A stretch of DNA of 64,000 bases. Source: Mercurialis annua. Taxonomy: Eukaryota; Streptophyta; Magnoliopsida; Malpighiales; Euphorbiaceae. The notes under the pieces were generated by a model. The model saw nothing but the letters and a program-made list of their open reading frames with translations, was not told where the DNA came from and made no database searches. This document shows positions 1-12,400 of this stretch, piece after piece. The stretch spans positions 21,219,001-21,283,000 of the forward strand of contig NC_065573.1 in the NCBI RefSeq assembly GCF_937616625.2, written 5' to 3'. Numbering within the stretch: the stretch's first letter is position 1; each line of letters opens with the position of its first letter. Made by a program: the position numbers and the translations under genes.

Positions 1-759
1 AGAAAAACGATGAATTATATAAAAATGATTTTTTTATTTATTATATTGATATATGGTCTACTATTTAAAAAAAATCAATTCATCGAGATTGTAAAATTAT
101 AAAGAAACGCAAAATTTAAAATAAAGAAAGGTAAAAAATGTTCAAATAATAAATGAAAAAACTGCAAATAATAATTAATAATAAATTTCTATTGGAAGTT
201 ATAGTTTACAATATGCTATAATCCGTGCTAAATTTAGCATAAAATATAGCATATGCTAAATTTAGGACAAACTATAGCACTACATCGGATGTGTATTTTA
301 AAATTTAATGTTAAATTATAACATTAGCACTCCATTTAAGCACTTCATTGGAGATGTTCTTACCTTGATATATTTATTTGGAATATTTTTTAATAGATTT
401 ATTTTAAACATCTATTGTTGGACATAATTTTTACTGTCAGTGAATTATTGTTTGTCTACTGAATGATATAATAATATTGAATATTTAGATAATTTTTTAT
501 TTTTTCATCTTATAATATAAAGTAATTTATTTACTATAATCCATTGAGGGCGGAAGTCGTCCTTTTGGAATGGGGACGGAAGTCGTCCTTATTCCTAAAA
601 TGGGGACAACTTTTCCCTTTTCGTTCCCTAAAAAATTGGGGATGGAGGCAATAGAAATGAAATATGGAGACCAATTTAGTTCCTAAAAAGATTAGAGGAT
701 AATTTTTTTATGAATAGGAGACCATTTTTATGCTCCTCTTACATCTCTTTTTTGTAGTG
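1..759. repeat. AT-rich intergenic DNA with DNA-transposon remnants
   Basis: No gene is visible. Around 340-361 the text resembles the common plant MITE terminus whose reverse strand reads ACATCTCCAATG. At 541-759 is a GGGGACGGAAGTCGTCC-type repeat ending TTTTTTGTAGTG (748-759), which looks like the terminus of a CACTA transposon (CACTAC...GTAGTG). A matching CACTACAAAA start was not found upstream; CACTAC at 279 has a different continuation. These are inferred fragments, not complete elements. Confidence 0.35.
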
Positions 760-1063
760 TATTCCTTACATATATCTTCAATTCTTCAAGAATTAATAGC
801 TAGCAATGGTGAATTCTCTGTGAATTCAACGTACGGTCCGATCATTTCGTCGATTTTCCTCTCTGAATGATGAATTAAGCTTGCCAATGATGAATTGGTG
901 GATGAACTAACTTAAATCTTGAGTTTAAGTGAAGAATTCAAGTTAAGGATTAGATGTTTAATTAATAACTCTATGGTGCCTCTGTTAACAAGAAGGAGAA
1001 GAAAAAGTGAAGTGAAGTGGAGAAACGGATTTTGGTTTCCACGTTTTGGGCCACTTTAAATCC

Positions 1064-1066
<3 letters not shown>

Positions 1067-1104
<38 letters not shown>
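1067..1104. repeat. (TC)19 microsatellite
   Basis: Uninterrupted TC dinucleotide run of about 38 bases, read directly. The flanks on both sides (760-1066 and 1105-1594) are AT-rich and show no gene. Confidence 0.95.
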
Positions 1105-1109
<5 letters not shown>

Positions 1110-1594
1110 AAAATTAAATGGCTAAAATTTAAAAAGGTCTTTTCATTTTCAACTTAATTAGTTTCCGATAAACATATATAAACAATACTCAATTCATTAT
1201 TTACCGCTTAAAATAAAAAATTTAAAATTTGGTATTAATTTTCAAAAATAATTTCCAAAAATTATTATTCCTGAAAATTAAATTCTAAAAAATATTATTC
1301 CGCGACTTTTTAATATATTTTCTATAATTTCTTAAATTATTCCTTATTAATAAGATATGTTAGTCCTGATAAAATTCTTTTATCCAAATTATTATTAAAT
1401 TCAATTTTTCGATATTCTGCATTTCCATAGAATTTTCTAAATCTCCTAAAATAATCCAACTCAAATACTTTTTAATATAATACCGTAGTTCTAGTAAATT
1501 TGTCTTGGTCCAATTTAATATTTAATTTCACTTTTCTGGTTAAAATATAGCATATATGGAAAAACCGACATTTATAAAATTATGGGGTATTACA

Positions 1595-1908
1595 GTATCA
1601 TAACATTATGATAAGGTTAATGATAAATTATGTACAAATAACCTTACATTATACGATTATGATAATATTATAATATATTTATTATAATATATATGATAAG
1701 GTTATGATAAAGTACGTAAAATATTTTTAAATTATACGGTATTAATAATATTATGATATGGTTATGATAGAGGTTTGTAAAATAATTTTACATTATATAA
1801 TTATGACAATATCATGATACAATTATGATAAATGTTGCGGTAGGGTTAAAATAAAAGGTTATGATAAAGTAAATTATGATAATGTTAATGATAAAATTAT
1901 GATAAACT
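1595..1908. repeat. Degenerate TTATGATAA minisatellite (left part)
   Basis: Many diverged copies of TTATGATAAGGTTA/TTATGATAA. The same text resumes at 3120-3200 after the foldback element at 1909-3119, so the element appears to have inserted into this repeat tract. Confidence 0.7.
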
Positions 1909-3119
1909 TAGGTTTAATATATTATTTAACCCTTAAATTTTATTAATTTATTCTATGTGCCCTCTAATCTATTTTTTGGTTCTATTAAACCTCTTAACTT
2001 TTTTTTATTCTACTTTATCCCTAAACTTTACCACTTTATTCCATATGACCTATAAACTAATTTTTTGTTCTATTGAACCTCTTAATTATTATTTTTAATT
2101 CTATCTAACCTCTCCAACTAAACTATCTGTTCTATTTAACCCCTTAACTAAGTGTTTTTTTAATGAACATCTAAACTACTTTTTTTTTACCCATTTAACC
2201 TCTCATACATTGTGTTAATTTTAGAAAAGATATGAATACGTTTCTTACATTTAAAATAAAGAGCGATGTATTTTATATATTATTTAAAAATCTATTTAAG
2301 GATTACTTACTGTAAAAATCATTAATTTTAGCGTCTTTTACAATTTAAATACAAACTTAAAAGATTTGTAATTGATTTGAAAAATTTAAAATTGTAAAAA
2401 ATTAAAAGTTGGTATCTTAAAATTTTTAAATTAAAAATTTGAGTTAAATTTACGAAACACACTAAAATTTATATTTTTTTTAAACAATTAAACATTCATT
2501 TATTATTATCAAAGTATAATAATTATGTATTTTACAAATATCTTTAATTAAAAGAGACAAACTCCTTTTATCATTGTTGAAATGTAAAAAAAATATTTGC
2601 ATGTTTAAGAAATAATATCATTTAATTATTTGATCAACTTTAAATATTTTTTATTTATTTCTACCCTTTTATTTCTAATTTATACCGTCGTCAACAATTT
2701 ACAAAAATATTGCTAAAAAATATATTTTTTAAAAAATCATACGTCATTGTATATAAGTTATTTATATGCTTTTAACCATTTATTCTAGACATTATATGGT
2801 TGAAATTAAATAGTTATAATTTTGAGGAGGGTAAACGGGTAAAATTAAAAGTTTAAATGTGCAATAGGTAAAAATAATATTTAAGGGGTTAAATAGAACA
2901 AATAGTATAGTTCGAGGGTTAAATAGAACAAAAAAAATTTGTTAAAAGGTCTAATGTAACACGAAATTAGTTCAGGGGTCATAAGGAATAAAATGGTAAA
3001 GTTTAGGGGTTAAACAGAACAAATAAAATAGTTAAAAAGTCTAATGGAACAAAAAATTAGTTTAGAGGTCGCATGGAACAAAGTGGTAAAATTTAGGGGT
3101 TAAATAATGCATTAACCTA
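1909..3119. mobile_element. Foldback (TIR) DNA element of about 1.2 kb
   Basis: The left end (TAGGTTTAATATATTATTTA at 1909) and the reverse complement of the right end (TAGGTTAATGCATTATTTAA, ending 3119) match, and the complementarity continues inwards for roughly 200-300 bases as TTAACCCCT/TTCTATTRAAC motifs on both arms. The middle is AT-rich without an ORF, so it is non-autonomous. A TA lies at each tip, but a longer target duplication is not clear and the superfamily is left open. Confidence 0.7.
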
Positions 3120-3200
3120 TAATTTTATGATAAGATATGATAATTTATTTGATAATATTGTAGTAAGGATATGAAAATGTTATGATAACAGAGTTAAAAT
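3120..3200. repeat. Degenerate TTATGATAA minisatellite (right part)
   Basis: Continuation of the TTATGATAA-type text seen at 1595-1908 on the other side of the foldback element. From 3201 to about 4180 the DNA is AT-rich and I see no gene or clear repeat. Confidence 0.6.
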
Positions 3201-4182
3201 TATTAACTTTTAAATAACGAAATTAGAACATAAAGTGTTGTAGTTATTCAAGCTGGATCTTTTTTGTGAACACCAACTCTAAGTGAAGTTTTCAACTTCC
3301 CACTCAAGTTTAATTTGGCCTGAAAAGAGAAATTTTTATACTAATTTCAAGCATACTCTAAGTCTCTTTTTTTGCCATTTTGAATCAAAGACAAGTTAAC
3401 CAGTAAAATAGGCGCACAAAAAAGACAACAAGGTAACTCTTTAATTAAATGCATGTTTTCTTTTCAAGCCAGTTTATCACATTTTTCCCATTTGCTACCG
3501 ATGGAAAAAAATATGAGATATTTTTTTAATTTTTTTATGTTGAGGTAAAAAATATAACTTTTTTTATTTTTAAAATAAATATGTAAATTTTCTTTCATTC
3601 AATCAACATTATTCTACTTTGAAAATATTTCAAACACTTATATCTCAGCAATAAAATTTCATTTTTACCTTGAAAACTTTAAAATAACGCCATATGTCCC
3701 GTTTTCCCGTGTCGTGTCCGTACTACATAGCTTGAGCATTTAATCAAGAGAGAATTAGCAAAATACCTAAAGATTAATTCTAATTCTTCATCTTTATTTG
3801 TCTATCTCAGCGTGTTGTATACTTATTTTTGTACTCTTTTTTTGTTTCTATACTCCATATTTATTCTACAATTTCTTCTTTTTTTTCTTGATTTTTTTTT
3901 AAGTTTATCCTCAAAAAAATTAGTAAATTAATAAATCAACAAAATCAATTTTAATCTTCAGCTCATAACATTTCAAAAAATTATTTCATACGATTTTATT
4001 ATTATTTCTTAAAATTTTATTGCTAGTTTAAAATCTAGTTTCTAATCCGCTCGAATTTTTAATTCGTGATCAAATCGTTTCAAATTTTATTTGGAATTCA
4101 AATCAAACGATCATAACTTTCTCCATAAACAAAGAAAATTGTAGATTTTTAATTTATTTATTCTCATTAAAAATCTAGTAAA

Positions 4183-4640
4183 ACGGTTTCAAACACAGTT
4201 TCAAATAAAGTTTCAGACGGTTTCAAACAAATTCTAAAACACATATTTATTATCATTTAAATAAAATTGTACCGCGGTTTCAAACAGTTTACAAATATTT
4301 CAAACAGTTTATAACGATTTTAAACAGTTTCATGAAACACAATTTGCAACCTTTATCTAAAAACATTTTCAAACAATTTAAAAATGTTTCAAACAGTTTA
4401 CAAAGATTTCAAATAGTTAAAAAAATATTTTCAAACAACTTATACAAATTCTAAAAACAGTTTACAAAGGTTTCAACCAGTTTCAAACAGATTCTAAAAA
4501 TAGTTTCAAACATCATAAAAAATTAAATTATAATTAATACAGTTTACAAAGTTTTCAACTGTTTATAAAGGTTTCAAACAAACAATTTAAAACGATTTCT
4601 GAAAACAGTTTCAAACGGTTTATGATAATTTCAAACGTAT
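4183..4640. repeat. Degenerate TTTCAAACAGTTT minisatellite
   Basis: More than twenty diverged copies of TTTCAAACAGTTT or GGTTTCAAAC occur with irregular spacing. No coding potential is seen. From 4641 to 4916 the DNA is AT-rich with no feature. Confidence 0.8.
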
Positions 4641-4925
4641 CAACAAAAATCATCAATAAAAATTAAAAATTAATACATAAAAAAAGAAAGAGAAAAAAAA
4701 AGTCCAGGATAATAGAATATGACGGTGGCGATGGAGTAATATTTCGTTACTTCAAATTCACTGAGACGAACACGATTGCTTTTCATCCTTGATTTTTTAT
4801 TTGTTTTAAATCTCTGGTTGTTTGTATTATAAAATCGAATATATTAAATAAATTATAAAAAAATTAAATAGAATTTGTTAAGAACTTTTATGGAAGAAAA
4901 TAAAAAAATAAACGAGTCTTTTGTG

Positions 4926-5428
4926 GGCCTAATCACTCAAAAAACCCTCACCTTTAATTTTTTTTCAATTCCACCCCGACGTTGAAAATTTGTCAATTTT
5001 ACTCACTTTTGAATTTTCCGTTTTCAATTGTACCCCAATTTTTTAATTTTTGTTAATTTTTTAACTTAAATGATGAAATCATTCAATTAACTAAGTTAAA
5101 CATGAAATTAAAATCTTTTTTATTCAAAAAAGTACAAATAAGTCCTTTATTTTTAAAAACTAACTAAAACCCATAATTATATTAACACTAACTTAAATTC
5201 TTAATTAATTTAACTAAATTTAAATAAATTTTAAAAACGTACAATTAATATATGCTAGAGATGGAGAATGTTTTAAACAAATTTTCAAACGAAAAAAACG
5301 TTAATTTAATTTTTCAGGGTACAATTGAAACACAAAAATGCAAAATAGAGTAAAATTGACAAATTTTCAACGTCAGGGTAATGTTTGAAAAGGGGCTAAA
5401 AGATCGGGGGGTTTTAAGACATGAGACC
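4926..5428. mobile_element. Mutator-like MITE, 503 bp, 9-bp target duplication
   Basis: The element is flanked by TCTTTTGTG at 4917-4925 and again at 5429-5437. The ends are imperfect inverted repeats (GGCCTAATCAC... and, reversed, GGTCTCATGTC...), and an inner stretch is exactly complementary (4979-5002 against 5350-5373). A 9-bp duplication is typical of Mutator superfamily elements. It ends about 300 bp upstream of the inferred SPINDLY transcription start. The short minus-strand ORF at 5314-5553 is a by-product of this element and its flank. Confidence 0.85.
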
Positions 5429-5745
5429 TCTTTTGTGCAAATTTTTCTTTGATCAAAACACGAAACAAGCAATGAAGAGAAATCCACACCTAGCCGACAA
5501 GCACCCACCAAAATGGGCGCAAAAACAAAAGAAGAAGCCTTACCCACTAACAATGGCTTAACCGCAAATATCCAACAAACACAAGGGCAAACCTAGCAAA
5601 GCCATTGTCTTCTGCTGCGTACAGTGTAGTAATAGTACTAGTGTTAGTAATTAACGAGCGGACAAGCACCGCCACACCCACCTGCTCTCTCTCTGTCACC
5701 TTTTAAACACGCCGTTTGTCGGAGACAGACGGAGAGAGCTCAACC

Positions 5746-5856
5746 TTTTTATAACGGTAGCCGCCTTGGCGTGTGGAGGTGCTCTCAGTTAGCTATCATG
5801 CGCCGTTTCAATTGAAGCCTTGATCGAAATTTCGTTGGCTGGTTTCTGTTTAAAAT
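5746..5856 (+). promoter_or_regulatory. SPINDLY core promoter and 5'UTR exon 1 with a short uORF
   Basis: A TATA-like TTTTTATAAC lies at 5746-5755. Exon 1 ends at 5856, followed by a clean donor (GTAAGT at 5857). An upstream ATG at 5798 opens a five-codon ORF stopping with TGA at 5813-5815. If intron 1 is kept, the exon/donor junction itself reads ATG-TAA (5855-5860), a minimal start-stop uORF. The transcription start is not known, so inclusion of the uORF in mRNA is inferred. CT-rich DNA (5682-5700) lies just upstream. Confidence 0.6.
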
Positions 5857-6445
5857 GTAAGTATTAAACTATCCAAATCCCTAATTTTTTTGCTTATTTC
5901 TTTATTTAATTTGTGCAGTCTCTGTGATCGCATTTATGTGTAAATCCCTAATTCTTTACTAGTTATTAACTCTTTAATTAGTGGGTTTTTGAAGTTGGTT
6001 AGTGTTTTAAAAGGGTGTTTTTTTACAGGAAAAATGATCATTTTGGGCTTCAAGAACAAAGCTTGGTTTAGTTGAGTAGGAAATGATCACATTTAGATTC
6101 TTGATGTTTATTTAATACTCTATAAGGGTTTGGGTGTTAGTTTGGATGTGAAATTATCTTGCTTAGTTAGGGTTTTTCTTATAGAGCATGATTTGGGCTC
6201 AAGAACGTAGCTTTTTTAGTGACATGTTTAGGTTTTTCACATGCATGGTTTATTGCTGTTAAATTATACCAAAAGAATGTTTCTTTTCTTCTTTTAATAT
6301 GTGCTAATTTGGAGCTGTTATGTTTAGGGTTCTGAAGTTCAATACTTTATATTACACAATGGGAAAGCCTATCATAGGTGGTTTTGTTATGTGTTTGCTG
6401 TGAATGAATATGTTAATGAGCTTCTTTTTTTTATTGGGTATGCAG

Positions 6446-9400
6446 ATGGCATTGACTGATAAAGATAATGGAAATGGGAAAGAAAGGGAGCCAATTGAAG
6501 ATAAAGGTTTCTTGAAAGACTCACCGGAGCATTCTCCTGGTACTACTAGTGGGCCTCCTGTTTCTGTAGCTGCATCACTGAAGGGTTTTGCAGAAAAGGA
6601 TTTTCTCTCTTATGCCAACATTCTTCGTTCCAGGAATAAATTTGTCGATGCGCTTGCTATATATGAAAGTGTCTTGCTAAAAGATAGTGGAAATGTTGAA
6701 GGTTACATTGGAAAAGGCATATGCCTGCAGATGCAGAACATGGGAAGACTTGCTTTTGATAGTTTTGCTGAAGCTATTAAGCTGGATCCTCAAAATGCGT
6801 GTGCCCTCACACATTGTGGTATATTGTACAAAGAGGAAGGTCGACTGGTCGAGGCTGCCGAGGTATGATTGCCGCAACTAATCTATGTTAACAATGGCAA
6901 CAAATAAGCTTAATAATGGTGCTGTTTAGTATGATTACAAGTTGGTTTATGAAAGCTTATGATGATGATGCTTTTTTTATTGACGATGATGATTTCCCTT
7001 TTTCTCTTTGTTTGATATGTATGATTTCTGTTTCCTGTCTATGCCTGTTTGTTTTTGTTACAGTGTGCATTTATAAACCAGCTGCGTTTCTTGCGGTTGA
7101 TGTGCAAGTTATTTTTCATAGTTGCTGGAACATGAGAGTCATTTGCCTCTCTTTTTTTTTTTTTCGTTTTTTTATTTGTCACCAATAGGAAAATAGCCAG
7201 TTGTCTTGTGCTTGTTGACCTATTTGTTGGCTTGATAGCTCTAATGTGTAGGGTCATGGTTACCACATCTTATAATTTTTTTCTTGAATACCTTAAGGTG
7301 CGGTGTGGGAGCATGTCTTTCTGTTGCAATATATGTACTTACTATGTACTTCCGTACAATGTGGCTGGGTTAAGATGCTGGTCTTGCATGTGTCATGTAC
7401 CTAACCATATATGTTTAAAATTGAGCTTAAGACTGTCAATTGTACTTCTTGCAGTCTTATCAGAAGGCTCTTAGAGCAGACCCTTTATACAAACCAGCAG
7501 CAGAATGCCTCTCTATTGTTTTAACAGATCTTGGTACTAGCTTAAAGCTTTCTGGAAATACGCAGGAGGGAATTCAGAAATATTATGAAGCTCTTAAAAT
7601 AGATCCTCACTATGCGGTAAATTGTGGCTTTTTTCCTTTCCACCCTTATAACCTTATGCTTGTATGTAATTTAGGTCATATGGATTGAAAATCTCACACA
7701 TATATAACTTGCAGCCTGCGTATTATAACCTTGGTGTCGTGTATTCCGAAATGATGCAATATGACACTGCCCTTAATTGCTATGAGAAGGCTGCATTAGA
7801 GAGACCCATGTATGCTGAAGCTTATTGCAACATGGGTGTCATCTATAAAAACCGAGGTGACTTGGAGGCAGCCATTGCCTGTTATGAGAGGTAGTCTGTT
7901 GGTCAGCAACTCATCCTTTTTACAACGCATTGCATAATTGTGCATCTTTGGCAGTCTTGTAGTCACTCATTGTTTCAAAGTTATTTTGTTTCAGGTGTTT
8001 AGCAGTATCACCGAACTTCGAGATCGCAAAGAACAATATGGCCATAGCTTTGACAGATTTGGGAACAAAGGTTTCTTTTCTGTCCTACTTCGTACTGGTT
8101 TTCTTTCTGCAAAGTCTTCTTTTTCGTTCATAATTTAGTAGCCATGTTGTTTTCAGCATGTCATTTTTAGGAATTCTTTTTTTTTTTATTATTTGGAGTT
8201 GTGCTGACAAGATACTTTAGTCAGCAATCAATATAACAGTTTTCCCCCTCTCACACTAGATCATAGGAATCAAACTATTGGGCTTTACATCATGAGAATG
8301 TTGCTGGTTTCCTTGGACTGATTTTGAAGCCAATGTATTTACCAGGTTAAATTGGAGGGAGACATCCATCAAGGCATTGCATATTACAAGAAGGCTTTGT
8401 ATTATAATTGGCACTATGCTGATGCTATGTATAATCTTGGTGTTGCTTATGGTGAAATGTTGAAGTTTGACAATGTAAGTGACTTGTGAATAGTATCACA
8501 TATGTTTGTGTTATTACATATGTTTGTGTCTGGGTTGCTGGAACAGTGAAGGTTGATTATTTTTTTCCTGCTTGCATATTAAAGTGAGATTGGTGAATTT
8601 GTCGCCAGCAAATTAAGTTGCCCATCTATGCAAGCTTTAGCCCTTTTCTCTTTGCAAGTAATGATTTTTTTTTTTTTTGCAGGCCATTGTATTTTATGAA
8701 CTTGCTTTCCACTTCAATTCCCATTGTGCAGAGGCATGCAACAATTTAGGAGTTATATACAAAGATCGAGACAACCTTGATAAAGCTGTGGAGTGTTATC
8801 AGGTAACTGCGTAACTTCTAAGATTCTAATTTTGCACACTGGATTCCTGCAACTGTTTTCATACTTATCTGCTACATTATCATCACTTTTGCAGACGGCT
8901 TTGTCAATAAAACCAAACTTTTCACAGTCACTAAACAACCTCGGTGTTGTCTATACTGTCCAGGTTCATCATGGATTTTTGCATTAGTTATTTAAAATGA
9001 ACATATATCTTATAAGGTTGCTGACTGCGCTATTCATTTTGGCAGGGTAAAATGGATGCTGCTGCAAGCATGATTGAGAAAGCTATCATGGCAAACCCTA
9101 CATATGCTGAAGCATATAATAACCTAGGTCTCTTTCATTTTCTTTCTCTCTCTCTCTATACACACAAACACAAGTGTGCATGCAGCCACATTTCTGCACC
9201 CTCTTCCTTCCTATCAGATGCATGCAAATAGCCCCTTAGGCCATGGAACTACTTACAATTTTTGTATCCAGATTTATTTCGTTTTCAATTTTTCTTTTCT
9301 TTTTTAACCAAAACCATTTATTTGTATATTACTTATTCTTTTGGTTGCAAGTTGCTGCTGATCTTTTATTTTGCCTTTAATTACTACTAATTTAATCTTT

Positions 9401-12400
9401 CTTCACTGAACATTTATTTCTTCCCCTACCCCCTGTTATTTTTCTTTCTGTTTATAAGTTTTTCTGCTTTGTTATTTGTTGTTATTTTTAGGGGTTCTTT
9501 ACAGGGATGCTGGCAATATAAGTATGGCTATTAATGCTTATGAGCAATGCCTTAAGATAGATCCAGATTCTCGCAATGCAGGGCAGGTGCTGTTAGTTTT
9601 CCTTGACTTATTTTAGTGATTGTTATGTTCTGTCTTTGGTATCATATGCTGTCTTCTTTAGACTCCTCAAATATAAAAATATTTTACGTAATGCGGCTCA
9701 TGTGAAATATGCTTTCCCATCCATCACCTGTGTGAGATGTTGCGTAAACAGTAGGGGAACTACTATTTTCCGGAAGCCAGCACTGTAATTAAGTAAACAA
9801 TGGAGCTTAAGAATTGACTTTTTTTTTTGGCGAAGAAGCTTTCATTTCCAAAAATCAAGAAATTTTGCTTGGAAAATATGATACAATTTTTTAGATCTTA
9901 GCATATTAAGTGCTCCACATTTTTAAATTGGACTGTGTTAAGAGATATTTCAAATTTACTTCTTTTTGCTTCTGATGGATTTCTTTCTGTTCTGGATCAG
10001 TGAAATCTTTATAGTTGATACTAAAGGCTGAATCATTTCTATTTGTTGTATGTTAGTTATATGTTGTGATGTTGTAAGAGCCTATCTGTTGCACGGATCT
10101 CTTATGCACACTTGTGACCATCATTTTGCAGAATCGGTTGCTTGCAATGAATTACATACATGAGGGACATGATGAAAAGCTGTTTGAGGCTCACAGGTTT
10201 CATTTCAATTCAATAAAAGCATCCCTTTTTAATTTTTATTTTTAAATTTTGACTTGAACAAAATTTTGATTGACCATTCTTTTTTTTTTCTTAGTTTTTG
10301 CTAGTTAATTTTCATAGAGGCCTGAGGCCATGTTTTAGTGTTTCGTAGCTAAGCTATATATGCTCATGCTACTTGAAATAGATTTGTGAGGGAGGTTATG
10401 AGCTAGTGGCCTAGCACTCTATGATCTGGGAAGATTTGGTTTAGTATAAAGAGCTTGCATTGAAGCTTTTGAGCAGCTATAATTTTGTTATTACGGAATT
10501 GAATTTTGATGAATAATACATTAAAAAGGTTTTTTTAAATTTTATACTACTATTCATTTCGTTCCACAAAAGGGTTGAATTATAGTCATCTATACTGTTT
10601 TGAAGAGGACTTCATTCTCTTTTGCTCTTCATATTGTTCTCTCATTTAACTTTTTTATGCTTATGCAGATGCAGGGGTTATTTCATGCTTACATCTTAGT
10701 CATTCTTGGCACTTAATTTTTTTTACGTAAAGTATCATGCTTGTAAATCTAAGGGCAAATTGGTCTGAGCTTGAGCTTTGTGAGGCTTCCTCTGAACTGA
10801 AATACCTACATGCAGGGATTGGGGTAGGCGCTTTATGAGGCTTTACTCACAATATACTTCATGGGACAACCCAAAAGATCCAGACAGGCCGCTTTCGATT
10901 GGATATGTATCTCCAGATTTTTTCACCCATTCTGTTTCATATTTCATCGAGGCTCCTCTTGTTTATCATGACTATGCAAATTACAAGGTGGTGGTTTATT
11001 CAGCAGTTGTGAAGGTAGTCTTTACAATTTTCGTTTTTGTTCCTTGTTTTAATTGCTTTTTGAGAATGTGATATTCATTTCTGATTGATAGGCACACTAA
11101 GATTTGAAAACTGATCAATGGTATTTCTGATAGTGAGTAACATCTTAGAATTGCTGCATCTGATGCCTTAATTAATTGGAGTCGCTGCCAAAATTTCTCT
11201 CTGTATCTATTTTTTTATTACCAGCATGCTGTAGTTTCTTGTCATAATAACTACAATGGTCAAAGGAATCATTTTCTTGTCTTTGTTTTTTACAATACTA
11301 CATCAGCAGTTTTTTCTGTCATTATTGGCAATATCTTTAATTTCTCCTTTAAACACTATTTATATAGTCACTACTTTAATACACATGTGCTGTCCAGAGA
11401 GATTGCACTTTCAACATTAGGGCCACTATCACATTAATTAAGAAACTTCTGAATTGTGTTTACTAAGGCTATTGTGTCGAGTGAATTGATATTTTATACA
11501 ACTTTCATGAATTATAACCTGGATCTACATTTCCTATGATTTGCAGGCTGATGCAAAGACTATTAGGTTTAGAGATAAGGTTTTGAAAAAGGGTGGGATA
11601 TGGAGGGACATCTATGGGGTTGATGAAAAGAAGGTGGCAAGCATGATTAGAGAAGATAATATCGACATCCTGGTGGAACTTACAGGACATACAGCCAACA
11701 ATAAGTTGGGCATGATGGCATGCCGACCAGCACCTGTTCAGGTGTGTTTTAGGTTATCATTTCTTTTGCGGAACATTTTGAGCTTTGGTAGTTATTCATG
11801 CAACATAGGTTTTAATATTGTCCTGATTGTTTAGTGTTATTGTTTTCTTTAAGAAGCTATATTTATGCTGAAATCATTTTGTACCAATTACAGAAGTGTT
11901 TTTTTTCCAATAATGTCATTTTGTATGGATGTTGTGAAGCTTAAATTGGCCAATTTTTCTCTAGTACCAGACCCTACTTTATCCAAATATACTCTTCCAT
12001 TGAGCTTCTTAAACTCTTATCTCTCTCTCTCTGTGTTTGTAAAGTTTTTGGAACCTTTTGAAAAGGGAAGGGAGGTACCACCACTGTTTGAAACTTCTAA
12101 ACTTGTGCGTATGTTATTTATATGCTTGGGCCTCCTATATTGGTCATGCTCATTTATAGAACTAGTTTCGCTTTACGTGCTATGCACGTGGCTCGTAAGT
12201 GACTCGTTCATAGTATTAATTAAATTTATTATAATTACAACAACATATTTTATTTATAATTAATATTCAGTTAATTAGATTTTGTTAAAAATAAATAGAA
12301 TACTCCTTTTTCATTTATTAATTTTAAAAATTAATTGAGGTCAATAACATTAACTTATAATTTTTTTTTAAAAATTCAATGCGTTTTATTTATAATCATA

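Noticed and set aside
279..284. CACTAC as the left end matching GTAGTG at 754-759
   Set aside because: The bases after CACTAC (ATCGGATG) do not mirror TTTTTT before GTAGTG, and no 3-bp target duplication is shared.
11865..12263. 132-aa ORF in SPINDLY intron 13
   Set aside because: No recognisable domain; it spans intron sequence and the edge of the Helitron-like insertion.
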